Assembly (NCBI RefSeq): GCF_001999905.1
Contig: NZ_CP019642.1
Coordinates: 25,074-89,073 of the forward strand
Length of the DNA stretch: 64,000 nucleotides
Source of the DNA: Planococcus lenghuensis
GTDB taxonomy: Bacteria; Bacillota; Bacilli; Bacillales_A; Planococcaceae
Direction of reading: 5' to 3'
The position numbers and the translations under genes were made by a program. This document shows, in pieces, positions 41,441-49,542 of this stretch (the first letter of the stretch is position 1; each line of letters begins with the position of its first letter). The notes under the pieces were generated by a model that saw only the letters and a program-made list of their open reading frames with translations, was not told the origin of the DNA and did no database searches.

Positions 41441-42462
41441 AGGGGTATATAAGCACTTTGTTGGTTTTGCTAGTATGCCTTACTCTTTTTCCTCAGATTG
41501 TACTAGGTGACGAAGGTGAATTTCTCAATGAGACAATCAGCGAGTATAAGGAGACCCAATCCGATTCGGATAAAGTAGAGAACGTCGAATCCTATATGAA
41601 AGATGTTCTCTTCCTAGATAAGTATGATTATGAGACGAATCAATTCGATTGTAAGTGGTATGAAATCACTTGCCATACGAATAGCTTTTTATTTACGACA
41701 GTAAGTGGATTTGTGTATGGAGCGGTAGACAGTTTCAGCAAATTTCAGATGGATGCAGAATTCATCACAGGAAACGCAGTATACGAAGGATACATGCTAA
41801 ACTTTAGAAATTTGGCTTGGACCATTACGGGGATTTTCATTCTATGGCATACGATGAAGATCGTCCTTTTATATAGCGGCAATGGAGAAGAAGGGATGAA
41901 CACCCTTTATGATAAGTTAGTGGCAATTGTGACGGCTGCTATCCTGTTAGGAATATATCCGGAGTTGTTTAATTGGATACTGGAATTAACGCATCTCTTA
42001 ACGGAAACAATGCTGACGAATCCGGCTGGTCACTACGATATTATGCAAGTGATGGCTGTGAATTCTGTGGGATATGGACTCATTCTAATGATCGCTGTCT
42101 CAGCTATCCTTTTCGTCTTTTTCCTTTCGATCTTATATCGTACGGTTCTATTCGTAATTTTATACGTTTCAGGCGTCCTGGCGATTCCGACAATAGTTAA
42201 CGACCAATACAACTTTTTTAATCTTTGGCTGAAAATAGTGGTAAGCAATATTTTAACGCTGACGCTTCAACTGCTTTGTTTTGTTCTCGGTATTAAAACT
42301 CTAGTGAGCTTGGATGATGGGAACATGATTACCGGGATGATCTTTTTTATAGTGGGCCTATCTATTCCTACATTGCTGAATCAATTTGGGGCATCCACCG
42401 GAACAGCACGTGCAGTCGGATCATCGGTTAAGTATGTCACGCGCTATGCGTCGAGACGATAG
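41437..42462 (+). CDS. VirB6/TrbL-like polytopic transfer protein
   Basis: 341 residues. A signal-like N-terminal helix, an exposed acidic segment with paired Cys (FDCKWYEITCHTN), then at least six membrane helices from about 128 to 325, with FLSILYRTVLFVILYVSGVL as a typical core. VirB6-type proteins form the inner-membrane channel. From here base composition is AT-richer than the upstream tra genes. Confidence 0.75.
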   Translation: MKGYISTLLVLLVCLTLFPQIVLGDEGEFLNETISEYKETQSDSDKVENVESYMKDVLFLDKYDYETNQFDCKWYEITCHTNSFLFTTVSGFVYGAVDSFSKFQMDAEFITGNAVYEGYMLNFRNLAWTITGIFILWHTMKIVLLYSGNGEEGMNTLYDKLVAIVTAAILLGIYPELFNWILELTHLLTETMLTNPAGHYDIMQVMAVNSVGYGLILMIAVSAILFVFFLSILYRTVLFVILYVSGVLAIPTIVNDQYNFFNLWLKIVVSNILTLTLQLLCFVLGIKTLVSLDDGNMITGMIFFIVGLSIPTLLNQFGASTGTARAVGSSVKYVTRYASRR

Positions 42463-42473
42463 GGGGAAGACCA

Positions 42474-43214
42474 GTGAAGAAGATTCTCGTAATATGTTCT
42501 TTGTTAATTGCAAGTATCGTGTTTTTTGCTTGCACTTCTATTCCTAGTGAAGAAGCTGATGGAGTGGAAGTAGACGAATCTGATACTGTGTTTACAGATG
42601 GAGACATGAATAAAGTTAAAGAAATGCTCAGTTTCTTAGATGAGAAAATGAAGGAATTCGAACAAGAAGCTAACACAGCTATCGAAGAGAGTGAAATAAA
42701 CACCGAAAACCCAGACGAATTTGACCAAGCGGTGAGAGAAATTGCAAGTAGAGTCGTAATAGATTCTTTTTCTAAGAAGTATGGAGATAGCTTAGGTGAA
42801 GAGCCGGCTCGAATCTACTTTGAAAAAACAAGCAGTACACCATGTGGGTTGGGCACTTGCGAATATGACGGAATTGAAGTGATGGATATCGAGTACAATT
42901 TCGAGGGAAGTGAAGAGTACCGCTCAAAAAATTTTGGTATATCTGAATTGATTCTTAGTGATGTGAAGTTTAACTACGAAAATGATGAAGAAGAGGAACA
43001 AAATACAGAAATCCATGTCGTGAAAACGACGGATGGAGAATTGATTTTCACAAAACATCCCTACTTGGACATCACACCACTAGATCTTAAAGAAATTGAC
43101 CAAGAATTGAAATCCATAGAAGAGGATGTACCAGAAAGCGAAGTTGAATCAGCGCAAGCGGAATACCGGGCATCTGTGGAAGAAACACTCTCGAAGTTTC
43201 CGGAACTGCAGTAG
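42474..43214 (+). CDS. Conjugation-associated lipoprotein
   Basis: 246 residues. The N-terminus ends in the lipobox VFFAC, so the mature protein begins at a lipidated Cys (about residue 20). The rest is acidic and mostly helical; STPCGLGTCEYDG offers a possible disulphide. GTG start with GGGGAAGACC. It may be an exclusion or channel-surface factor. Confidence 0.75.
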   Translation: MKKILVICSLLIASIVFFACTSIPSEEADGVEVDESDTVFTDGDMNKVKEMLSFLDEKMKEFEQEANTAIEESEINTENPDEFDQAVREIASRVVIDSFSKKYGDSLGEEPARIYFEKTSSTPCGLGTCEYDGIEVMDIEYNFEGSEEYRSKNFGISELILSDVKFNYENDEEEEQNTEIHVVKTTDGELIFTKHPYLDITPLDLKEIDQELKSIEEDVPESEVESAQAEYRASVEETLSKFPELQ

Positions 43215-43243
43215 GCACTAAATCAAGAAGGGATGTGTATGGC

Positions 43244-44794
43244 ATGGTCATCCGTACGATTGCAAATAAGGTCGGAACCATTGAAATCGATGGGGACTCC
43301 TTTTATTTTCTGCAGCCGCTCTCTTCGTTCAAGACCGATGAACTGGAAGTGATTCACCAAGCATACGAAAGCCGAATGGCGGATCTGCGTGAAGATGGGC
43401 AGTACCTTGCTGCGCGGGATATTACATTCCAGTCCGGACAAGTTCAATTCGAATTCGATGTAACCGACTTAAAGGCTTTTGATGTCTTAAAATCGATGTA
43501 CTTGGCAGATAAGCTGCCGTATTATCTCTCGTTAATTTCGATTGCTAAAAACGATAAGGTCGATGTCTTATGGCAGAAAGAGAATTTCGTTCTCGACACC
43601 GAATCAAAAGAAGTGAAGGCCGCCGTTATCGGGAATGAGGTACTGGAGCTGCACAATCCGAAAAATCGAATTGATTCAGTTAAAGAATTAATCATCATCT
43701 CACTTACCCACCTAAATCGAGTCTTGGGAAGACCGAGAAGAAGTGATTTTTTTGAACAGGAAGAAGAAGTGATCCGGTTTGCTGAAATGATCTATCTTCG
43801 ATTAAATACGCTGGAGGAATTGGCATCCTATATAGCGAAGGTGTATAAAGAAGTTCAGGAAAAGCAGCTGGAAGCAGAGCGACTGGCCCAGCAAGAGCAA
43901 GAGAAGAGACGATTCCGATTGCCGAACGTATTCTCGTTCGTTGCAAGTAGCTCAATGAATCAAAGAGATCAGCGGCCGAACTACGAAGCAAAGAAGAAAG
44001 TCCAGAAAGAATCTGGAAAAGGCTCTAAAGAGAGCAATATCCGCTTGTTCATTGGTTCCGGCATTATTTTAATTGCAGCTCTTTTGGTGAATGTAATCCT
44101 TACCGATGCGAATAAGGAAGCGCAGGCGACGGATCAGGAACCGCAACCGGCTTCCGCGGAGGCTAAATTGGATTTAGAAGAAGTGTACCGTCAGGGCTTA
44201 CTCGGGGACCGGAAGGCCGTGATTGCCGCGCTGGAAGAGGCAGGATATGAATCCTTGGAAGAACAGGACCAGGAAGTGCTGATCGGCTTGTACAGGAAGA
44301 CAGGAGCGTATTTGAAGGCGATTGAGCATGAGCCACAGCTGGCAGATGAGGTTGCTGCAGAATTAGCCGCAGGAGACAAAGTGGATGAGCTGCGAGTGTT
44401 GCAGAAAGCATTGCCAGAACCAAATCCGGATGTGAATTTTGAACTTGCCGCGGCAATGGAAGACTGGGGGAAGGTCATTGCACTCCGGAATCGGATTGAA
44501 TTAACCGACGAAAGAATATCTGATGTGGTAACCGCATACATCCGAACCGGCGATTTGCAGTCCGCAAAAGTATTTATCGGTGAAAAAGCAGAAGGTGACG
44601 AAGAGCTGATGAACCGGATCCTGGACGTAGAGAAACTCCAAAGCGAACTTGCCTCACTGGAAAAGGAAAAAATCAGTCAACAGTCGGTGATTGACAAGAG
44701 TGCAGATAAAAAGAAGGTCACAGCTGCCAAAGAACGAATGAAAGAAATTGATGCTCGGATAAAAGCGATCAATGAGTCCATCAAGAATGGATAG
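43244..44794 (+). CDS. EssB/YukC-like membrane protein
   Basis: 516 residues. A cytosolic domain (1-200) resembles the pseudokinase fold of EssB: VIRTIANKVGTIEIDGDSFY, PLSSFKTDELEVIHQAYESR, KELIIISLTHLNRVL. A charged linker leads to one membrane helix (LFIGSGIILIAALLVNVIL, about 285) and an extracytoplasmic helical-repeat region (YRQGLLGDRKAVIAALEEAG; LPEPNPDVNFELAAAMEDWG; VVTAYIRTGDLQSAKVFIG) and coiled coil. This is the EssB/YukC order of type VII secretion. GTG at 43235 is an alternative start. Confidence 0.6.
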   Translation: MVIRTIANKVGTIEIDGDSFYFLQPLSSFKTDELEVIHQAYESRMADLREDGQYLAARDITFQSGQVQFEFDVTDLKAFDVLKSMYLADKLPYYLSLISIAKNDKVDVLWQKENFVLDTESKEVKAAVIGNEVLELHNPKNRIDSVKELIIISLTHLNRVLGRPRRSDFFEQEEEVIRFAEMIYLRLNTLEELASYIAKVYKEVQEKQLEAERLAQQEQEKRRFRLPNVFSFVASSSMNQRDQRPNYEAKKKVQKESGKGSKESNIRLFIGSGIILIAALLVNVILTDANKEAQATDQEPQPASAEAKLDLEEVYRQGLLGDRKAVIAALEEAGYESLEEQDQEVLIGLYRKTGAYLKAIEHEPQLADEVAAELAAGDKVDELRVLQKALPEPNPDVNFELAAAMEDWGKVIALRNRIELTDERISDVVTAYIRTGDLQSAKVFIGEKAEGDEELMNRILDVEKLQSELASLEKEKISQQSVIDKSADKKKVTAAKERMKEIDARIKAINESIKNG

Positions 44795-44805
44795 GGGGGC
44801 AGCTC

Positions 44806-45057
44806 GTGCATACTAAAAAGATTAACGAGTCAGGACGGGTCGTTATCCCTAAAGAGTTATTGAAAATCTTCCAGCTGCAGGAAGGCGATTATGTCGATAT
44901 TACACATAATGAAACGCAAATTATTATTGAACCGCACAGGAACCATTATGTTTGCGCCATTACCGGTAAAATCACCAGTGAAGCGATTAAGGTTGGAGAA
45001 GCTTGGATCAGTAAAGAGGGTATGAAGGAGATCATGGCGTATATGAGCGGGGAATGA
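44806..45057 (+). CDS. AbrB/SpoVT-type regulator
   Basis: 83 residues, GTG start. KKINESGRVVIPKELLKIFQ and LQEGDYVDITHNETQIIIEP form the swapped-hairpin AbrB domain. The C-terminal part matches other AbrB-like proteins with CAITGKIT. It is the last gene of the tra operon and likely binds tra or rep promoters. A terminator follows at once. Confidence 0.85.
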   Translation: MHTKKINESGRVVIPKELLKIFQLQEGDYVDITHNETQIIIEPHRNHYVCAITGKITSEAIKVGEAWISKEGMKEIMAYMSGE

Positions 45058-45061
45058 AGGG

Positions 45062-45094
45062 GAGGGAGTTTGATTAACTCAAACTTCCTCTTTT
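45062..45094 (+). terminator. Terminator of the tra operon
   Basis: GAGGGAGTTTGA and TCAAACTTCCTC pair around TTAAC; TTTT follows. Confidence 0.85.
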
Positions 45095-45192
45095 CATTTC
45101 AATTTTGTCTACAACAGAATGGTGAAAACCGGTCTTATACGTGTGATAAGATTTATCGATATGGTTTATCTTCAAGAATCGGTTGAAATAAA

Positions 45193-45250
45193 GAAAGGAG
45201 TTTAAAATGACTTAAATTATTAGACATTTTAAGTCATTTTGAGTATACTA
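45193..45250 (+). promoter_or_regulatory. Operator/promoter of the toxin-antitoxin pair
   Basis: AAAATGACTTAAA and TTTTAAGTCATTTT form an inverted repeat. TTAGAC and TATACT (45244-45249) are 18 bases apart and overlap it. The -10 ends only four bases before the toxin ATG at 45254, so the transcript may start at or near the AUG. Upstream, AAAGGAG precedes ATG-ACT-TAA, a start-stop mini-frame. Confidence 0.5.
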
Positions 45251-45253
45251 CAT

Positions 45254-45706
45254 ATGACAATAGTTATTTTCTCAAAAACACTCGACAGAAGAAATCAAGT
45301 TTTCCCGTTCATTGAAAAACTATCTGCTAAAGATCCGGATTTAGGAATTTTGATTTTCCAAGGGTTTCAGGATTTAGAAGAAGCTCCTGAAGAGACATTT
45401 CCTTTAGGGGAAACAGAACCCTATTTCGTTACGCGAATACGGCGGGGGAGAGAAGTACAGGTGGAATTGGTCAAACGGCTCTCAGAACCGCGCATTTTTG
45501 AAATGAAAGCGGATCAGGGAAGAGAATATCACCGATTCATTTACTTTCCATATATCTATCGGGATGAACCGGCTTATGTCTTCGTTTATGGCTTTACGAA
45601 AATTCACGGGAAACCGGATCTGACCAATTTCTACATGAGGAAAGCAAAGGAACTATATGATTACTTGAAACGGACTAATCGGGAAGAAGAATTTTTTGAG
45701 GGGTGA
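45254..45706 (+). CDS. HigB/Gp49-like toxin
   Basis: 150 residues. The C-terminal half matches RelE/HigB toxins: REYHRFIYFPYIYRDEPAYV, then FVYGFTKIHGKPDLTNFYMR and AKELYDYL. The usual HigB core is about 100 residues, so this is the longer phage Gp49-like class. Toxin precedes antitoxin, the higBA order, with four-base overlap to the next frame. It would cleave mRNA at the ribosome; with the HTH partner it stabilises the plasmid. Confidence 0.7.
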   Translation: MTIVIFSKTLDRRNQVFPFIEKLSAKDPDLGILIFQGFQDLEEAPEETFPLGETEPYFVTRIRRGREVQVELVKRLSEPRIFEMKADQGREYHRFIYFPYIYRDEPAYVFVYGFTKIHGKPDLTNFYMRKAKELYDYLKRTNREEEFFEG

Positions 45707-45711
45707 TAGAA

Positions 45712-46002
45712 ATGCCAACGTTAAACGATTTGAGAAAAAGCTTATCCCAGAACAGCGGAATTAAGAACACATTTGAGAGCCCTGAATATGCTCGAAGCCG
45801 CGTGGTTTTTAAAAAACGGATGGAATTAGGGCTATCACAAATGGAACTTGCAGAGAAGGCCCAGGTGACTCAAAAAACCATCAGCCGCATCGAAGGAGCT
45901 GATGAAGGAATTAGAGAATCAACAATAAGAAAAGTTCATCTAGCTTTAGGAATTAGTGAAGATGATACCCCTACTGCCAAAAGATATGTATTGCATCGTT
46001 AG
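45712..46002 (+). CDS. HigA-like antitoxin, XRE family
   Basis: 96 residues from the ATG at 45712 (GAGGGGTGAT upstream). FKKRMELGLSQMELAEKAQV, TQKTISRIEGADEGIRESTI is an HTH_3 domain. It neutralises the upstream HigB-like protein and probably represses the promoter at 45193-45250. A terminator follows. Confidence 0.8.
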   Translation: MPTLNDLRKSLSQNSGIKNTFESPEYARSRVVFKKRMELGLSQMELAEKAQVTQKTISRIEGADEGIRESTIRKVHLALGISEDDTPTAKRYVLHR

Positions 46003-46037
46003 GATCGAAAGCTCTAAAAAGAGTAAACTTTCTAGCG

Positions 46038-46065
46038 AAAAAGGTCGCCAGTTGGTGACCTTTTT
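46038..46065 (+). terminator. Terminator of the toxin-antitoxin operon
   Basis: AAAGGTC-x-CCA and TGG-x-GACCTTTTT pair around GT. Confidence 0.8.
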
Positions 46066-46224
46066 GAATGACGAAATTTGAAAAGCCTACCGAAAGAGAG
46101 TTATTTATTGCTATAGACAGTAGGGGATTGTTTAAATTAATATTTGTAGCGTTACTATAGAATTGAGGAATAGGTTATCATTGAGAACAAAGGCAATAAA
46201 ATTAGCTTCTATTGAGGTGGAAAT

Positions 46225-46620
46225 ATGGATTCTATTACTAAAGAAATACAAGTTTACATAGTTGGATTTGATATGGAGAAAATGAACCCTTTTGCAAAAA
46301 TAGAAAAGATACCTTCATCAACCGGTCCAGCACAAATGAAGAAAATCAACACCATACTTGAGTGTGAAGGCATCGATATCGTCGACTATAGTGATGATAT
46401 TGCCATAACCGTAAGTGATCGTGGAATGTTTACAGAAGGAAAATCAGTTTTCGAAGTTATAACACCTGATGATACTGTGTTGCGTTTAGCAGGAACGCTC
46501 CTCTTTGCAAAAAATACATATACAGCTGACAGTGTCAATTTAGGAGAATTAAGCTCAACAGAAATCCGTGATTTAGCAGAAAATCTTAAAATTAAAGTCA
46601 TTGGAGTTATAAGAGACTAA
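46225..46620 (+). CDS. Hypothetical protein
   Basis: 131 residues, GAGGTGG upstream of ATG. A small alpha/beta protein: IQVYIVGFDMEKMNPF, ITVSDRGMFTEGKSVFEVIT. No family recognised. It has its own terminator and lies between the plasmid backbone and the restriction island. Confidence 0.5.
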   Translation: MDSITKEIQVYIVGFDMEKMNPFAKIEKIPSSTGPAQMKKINTILECEGIDIVDYSDDIAITVSDRGMFTEGKSVFEVITPDDTVLRLAGTLLFAKNTYTADSVNLGELSSTEIRDLAENLKIKVIGVIRD

Positions 46621-46667
46621 TTTCATTGCAGAAAAGAAAACAGAAATATAAATGAAATAAAAAAATC

Positions 46668-46715
46668 AAACAGAAGCAAGAAATGACCTTATTAGGTCAC
46701 TTCTTGCTTCTGTTT
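46668..46715. terminator. Long terminator hairpin
   Basis: AAACAGAAGCAAGAA-x-TGACC pairs with GGTCA-x-TTCTTGCTTCTGTTT, 20 base pairs. Confidence 0.85.
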
Positions 46716-46761
46716 ATGATTTATTGTTTATAACAAGGCCTAATAAATAGAGAAAAGAGGA

Positions 46762-47280
46762 ATGCTTATCAACGTTCCCGTTATTCAAAAAATGATCAAA
46801 AAAGCTGCGATATACCAGCTGATGACGAATTTTGATGAAAAATTAAAATCGGAAGAAGTTCAGCTGACCCACAGAGACTTAAGCGACGGAACCGGAAGAG
46901 CTGAAACTTGGTTTAACAATTCTTTCCGCAATGCGGAAGACCTTCGGATTTCTTCTTTTCTTCGGATTCTTGCAGTCGCTAATGAAAGCCATAAAGACAA
47001 AACAGAGACTGAAATTGACGGGGACTTTCTTTCTGCCATCTTTACTTCAGAAGTGTTTCAAACTGCAACCGCGATCAACGGTGTGGCGATGGAAAACGAT
47101 GCTCATCTCTTCGATTTTGTTCAGTCCGAAGAGAAGCTGTTTCAAGACCTGGTCGCCTATTGGGGAATTTTAAGCGCTAATAACAAGCTGGATGAAGCTG
47201 AAGAAGAAGCATTGAAAGAAATTCAGACAATCTTGAGCACAAACAGCGATTCAGAGCAGGAGGAAGACAATGAGCAATGA
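46762..47280 (+). CDS. Small partner of the restriction enzyme
   Basis: 172 residues. LTHRDLSDGTGRAETWFNNS followed by RNAEDLRISSFLRILAVANE looks like an HTH-type DNA-binding module, the rest is helical and acidic at the C-terminus. It overlaps the AlwI-family gene by 11 bases, so production is coupled. It could be a specificity subunit or a controller. The ribosome binding site GAGGA abuts the ATG, so the start is uncertain. Confidence 0.5.
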   Translation: MLINVPVIQKMIKKAAIYQLMTNFDEKLKSEEVQLTHRDLSDGTGRAETWFNNSFRNAEDLRISSFLRILAVANESHKDKTETEIDGDFLSAIFTSEVFQTATAINGVAMENDAHLFDFVQSEEKLFQDLVAYWGILSANNKLDEAEEEALKEIQTILSTNSDSEQEEDNEQ

Positions 47281-48889
47281 AAGAAAAGTATGGTTTATTA
47301 CCCGCCCGGAACGCGATCCTAAGTTCCATGAGGATGCACTGCGCTCCCTGCAGACAGCAACAAATAATTTCACTGAAAAGTGGTCAGGGGAACGTGCTCT
47401 GCATAAGCGCTACGAAGAAGTGCTGGCGAATGATGGACTGAAAAGGCAAAATATCAGCAATGACGGTTCCGGCGGCCGAACATGGGCTGCCATGCTCCGG
47501 ACTTTCTGCTATGTATATATCGACAATACCGGAAAATTGAAGCCGACGAAAGCTGGTTTGGCTCTGCTGGCAGGAGAGAATATCCGCAAAAACGTGGCAA
47601 AGCAGATTCTAACATTGCAGATCCCGAATGCCTATTTCTTAGACAGCGGATTTCGTCCGAAATTTGAGCCGGATTTCCATATTCGCCCTGCCCGTTTTTT
47701 GATTCGCTTGGTGAACCAGAAGGAACTGGATTACTACATCACTAAAGAAGAGATTGTGTTCTTTGCGCTGACAGCCCGTCAGGATAATGAACTTTTGAGT
47801 GTAACCGAGAAAATTAAACAATTTCGTGCGATGGATGCTTTTGCGAAAGAGGAAATGAAAAAGCAGATTGCAGCTGACTTTGAACATCGGGAACGATCTG
47901 ATAAAGCTGCGCGCGACTTTTCGGCTGCCCACGGGGATGTGGCGCATACATTTATGATGCTGTGCGATTATACCGAGCTGGCAGATTATGTCCGAGGGGA
48001 TGCGCTGCGGATTCCAGCTGAAAAACAAGCGAGCACAGCTCAGAAGCTGGCTGAACTGGATGCGCGGTATCCGTTCAGCAAGCGCTATCTGATCTCACCG
48101 GAACGCTTTGCAGAACATGCCGGATTGGATGTGGACAGTTATAAAGCGAGTTCTTACGGTTCAATTATACCGGCATCGAACTCAGCGAAAAGTCTGCGCA
48201 TGGTTCATCAGCTCTTAGCAGATTATCCTTTGATTCAGACAATGACAGAAGAGGAAATTACAAATATTCTGAAGCAGAAGCTGACGGAAAGAGAAGCTCA
48301 AAAATACGCAGCGTTATTAGCGGACCCTCATTATTCGGCTCTGAACGAAGATTTTGTTGAATCGTATTTAAATGAAGAAAATGACCGGACCTTTGAAGAT
48401 AAAACCGCTGAAGTATTAAAGGCAGTAGGTTTTGATGTGGAATTACGTCCGAAATCAGCCGGGGAGAACGTGCAAACTCAAATCGAGATTCTAGTCCATA
48501 CAGATGAGGAAAATATCTGTATTATCGATGCTAAAATGTATCGGCCAAAGTTTCCTCTTTCAGCAAATCTAGCCTCTCATATGGGTTCCGAATATCTGCC
48601 GAACTATCAAGGCTACAAAGGAAAGAACGTTTCTTCATTTGGTTATGTAACCGTAAGCGAATGGAGTGGAGAGCGTAACCTGAAAAAAATCACGGAGAAA
48701 GCCAGCGTTACGATCCCTGGCAGTAATATTCAAGGCGCTCTAATAACAGCAAATGCATTGCTGGGCTTCCTGGATTACTGTCTCGATAACGAAATTGAAA
48801 TTGAAGAAAGAAAGCGCCTGTTACTGTCTTGTTTTACGAACAAGGGATATCGAACCGTTGCAGACATGCTGCGCTCTGATAATCAATAA
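47270..48889 (+). CDS. AlwI-family type II restriction endonuclease
   Basis: 539 residues. The N-terminal VWFITRPERDPKFHEDALRS and TFCYVYIDNTGKLKPTKAGL, then IVFFALTARQDNELLSVTEK, follow the layout of AlwI/BspD6I-type enzymes (recognition, linker, catalytic domains). The catalytic region is DRTFEDKTAEVLKAVGFDVE, then TQIEILVHTDEENICIIDAK. A Glu and Asp-x-Lys are present but the usual Pro-Asp of PD-(D/E)xK reads Thr-Gln. It cuts unmodified DNA; cognate methylase at 49543. Confidence 0.8.
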   Translation: MSNERKVWFITRPERDPKFHEDALRSLQTATNNFTEKWSGERALHKRYEEVLANDGLKRQNISNDGSGGRTWAAMLRTFCYVYIDNTGKLKPTKAGLALLAGENIRKNVAKQILTLQIPNAYFLDSGFRPKFEPDFHIRPARFLIRLVNQKELDYYITKEEIVFFALTARQDNELLSVTEKIKQFRAMDAFAKEEMKKQIAADFEHRERSDKAARDFSAAHGDVAHTFMMLCDYTELADYVRGDALRIPAEKQASTAQKLAELDARYPFSKRYLISPERFAEHAGLDVDSYKASSYGSIIPASNSAKSLRMVHQLLADYPLIQTMTEEEITNILKQKLTEREAQKYAALLADPHYSALNEDFVESYLNEENDRTFEDKTAEVLKAVGFDVELRPKSAGENVQTQIEILVHTDEENICIIDAKMYRPKFPLSANLASHMGSEYLPNYQGYKGKNVSSFGYVTVSEWSGERNLKKITEKASVTIPGSNIQGALITANALLGFLDYCLDNEIEIEERKRLLLSCFTNKGYRTVADMLRSDNQ

Positions 48890-48900
48890 CGAGAAAAAGC

Positions 48901-48948
48901 AAAAAGCCAAAGAAATTCTTCTTCAGGAAGAATGCTCTTTGGCTTTTT
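48901..48948. terminator. Bidirectional terminator
   Basis: AAAAAGCCAAAGA and TCTTTGGCTTTTT with inner ATTCTTC/GAAGAAT pairing, shared by the convergent restriction and vsr genes and overlapping the vsr stop. Confidence 0.9.
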
Positions 48949-49345
48949 GGATAAATTGAGCCAGTTCTTCAGTTGTCTTTTCCAAATCCTCCTTCACCTG
49001 ATGCTCCCAGATCCTTTTGATGAACCAGCCTTTTTCCTTGTAATACGCTGTTACTTCCCTGTCTCTTTCTTTATTTCTGGCAAGCTTTTTCGTCCAATAA
49101 TCCTGATTGCTTTTTGGCTGATTGCCGTGAATTTCGCAGGCATGCCAGAAACAGGAGTCGATAAAAATAACGACTTTATACTTCTTTATGGAAATATCAG
49201 GTTTGCCGAACAGTGTCCGGTCATTTTTCCGAAAGCGATAGCCTTTGTTCCAAAGCAAGCGTGAAACCTTATTTTCCAGTTTTGACTGAGACCGGATGGC
49301 CTGCATATTTTTTCGGCGCTGTTCTTTGGTCATTGTATCTGCCAT
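48923..49345 (-). CDS. vsr: Very short patch repair endonuclease Vsr
   Basis: 140 residues. MTKEQRRKNMQAIRSQSKLE, FRKNDRTLFGKPDISIKKYK, VVIFIDSCFWHACEIHGNQP and DYWTKKLARNKERDREVTAY are the full Vsr pattern with catalytic Asp (GKPDI) and His (FWHAC). It nicks beside T:G mismatches from deaminated 5-methylcytosine. Its position beside a C5-methylase gene is the classic arrangement. Confidence 0.95.
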   Translation of the reverse strand: MADTMTKEQRRKNMQAIRSQSKLENKVSRLLWNKGYRFRKNDRTLFGKPDISIKKYKVVIFIDSCFWHACEIHGNQPKSNQDYWTKKLARNKERDREVTAYYKEKGWFIKRIWEHQVKEDLEKTTEELAQFIQKAKEHSS

Positions 49346-49542
49346 AGTTTACCCCTCGCTTTGCAATTACTATTCCCGGTAAGCTCTGTGATACACCAAA
49401 TAAATTGATAACCTTCACTTAGAATAAACTGACATAAGGGCAGGGGGCTGCTTTTTTTTGCATTACCGTGTACAATAAATAGCATAGAGGTATGCAAGAA
49501 CATACTTTCGTGTAAAACTAGCCACTAAGGAGCGATTTTCAT

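Noticed and set aside
45205..45213. Start-stop mini-frame ATG-ACT-TAA behind AAAGGAG as a real peptide gene
   Set aside because: Only two codons; if it matters it would be for ribosome loading, not as a product.
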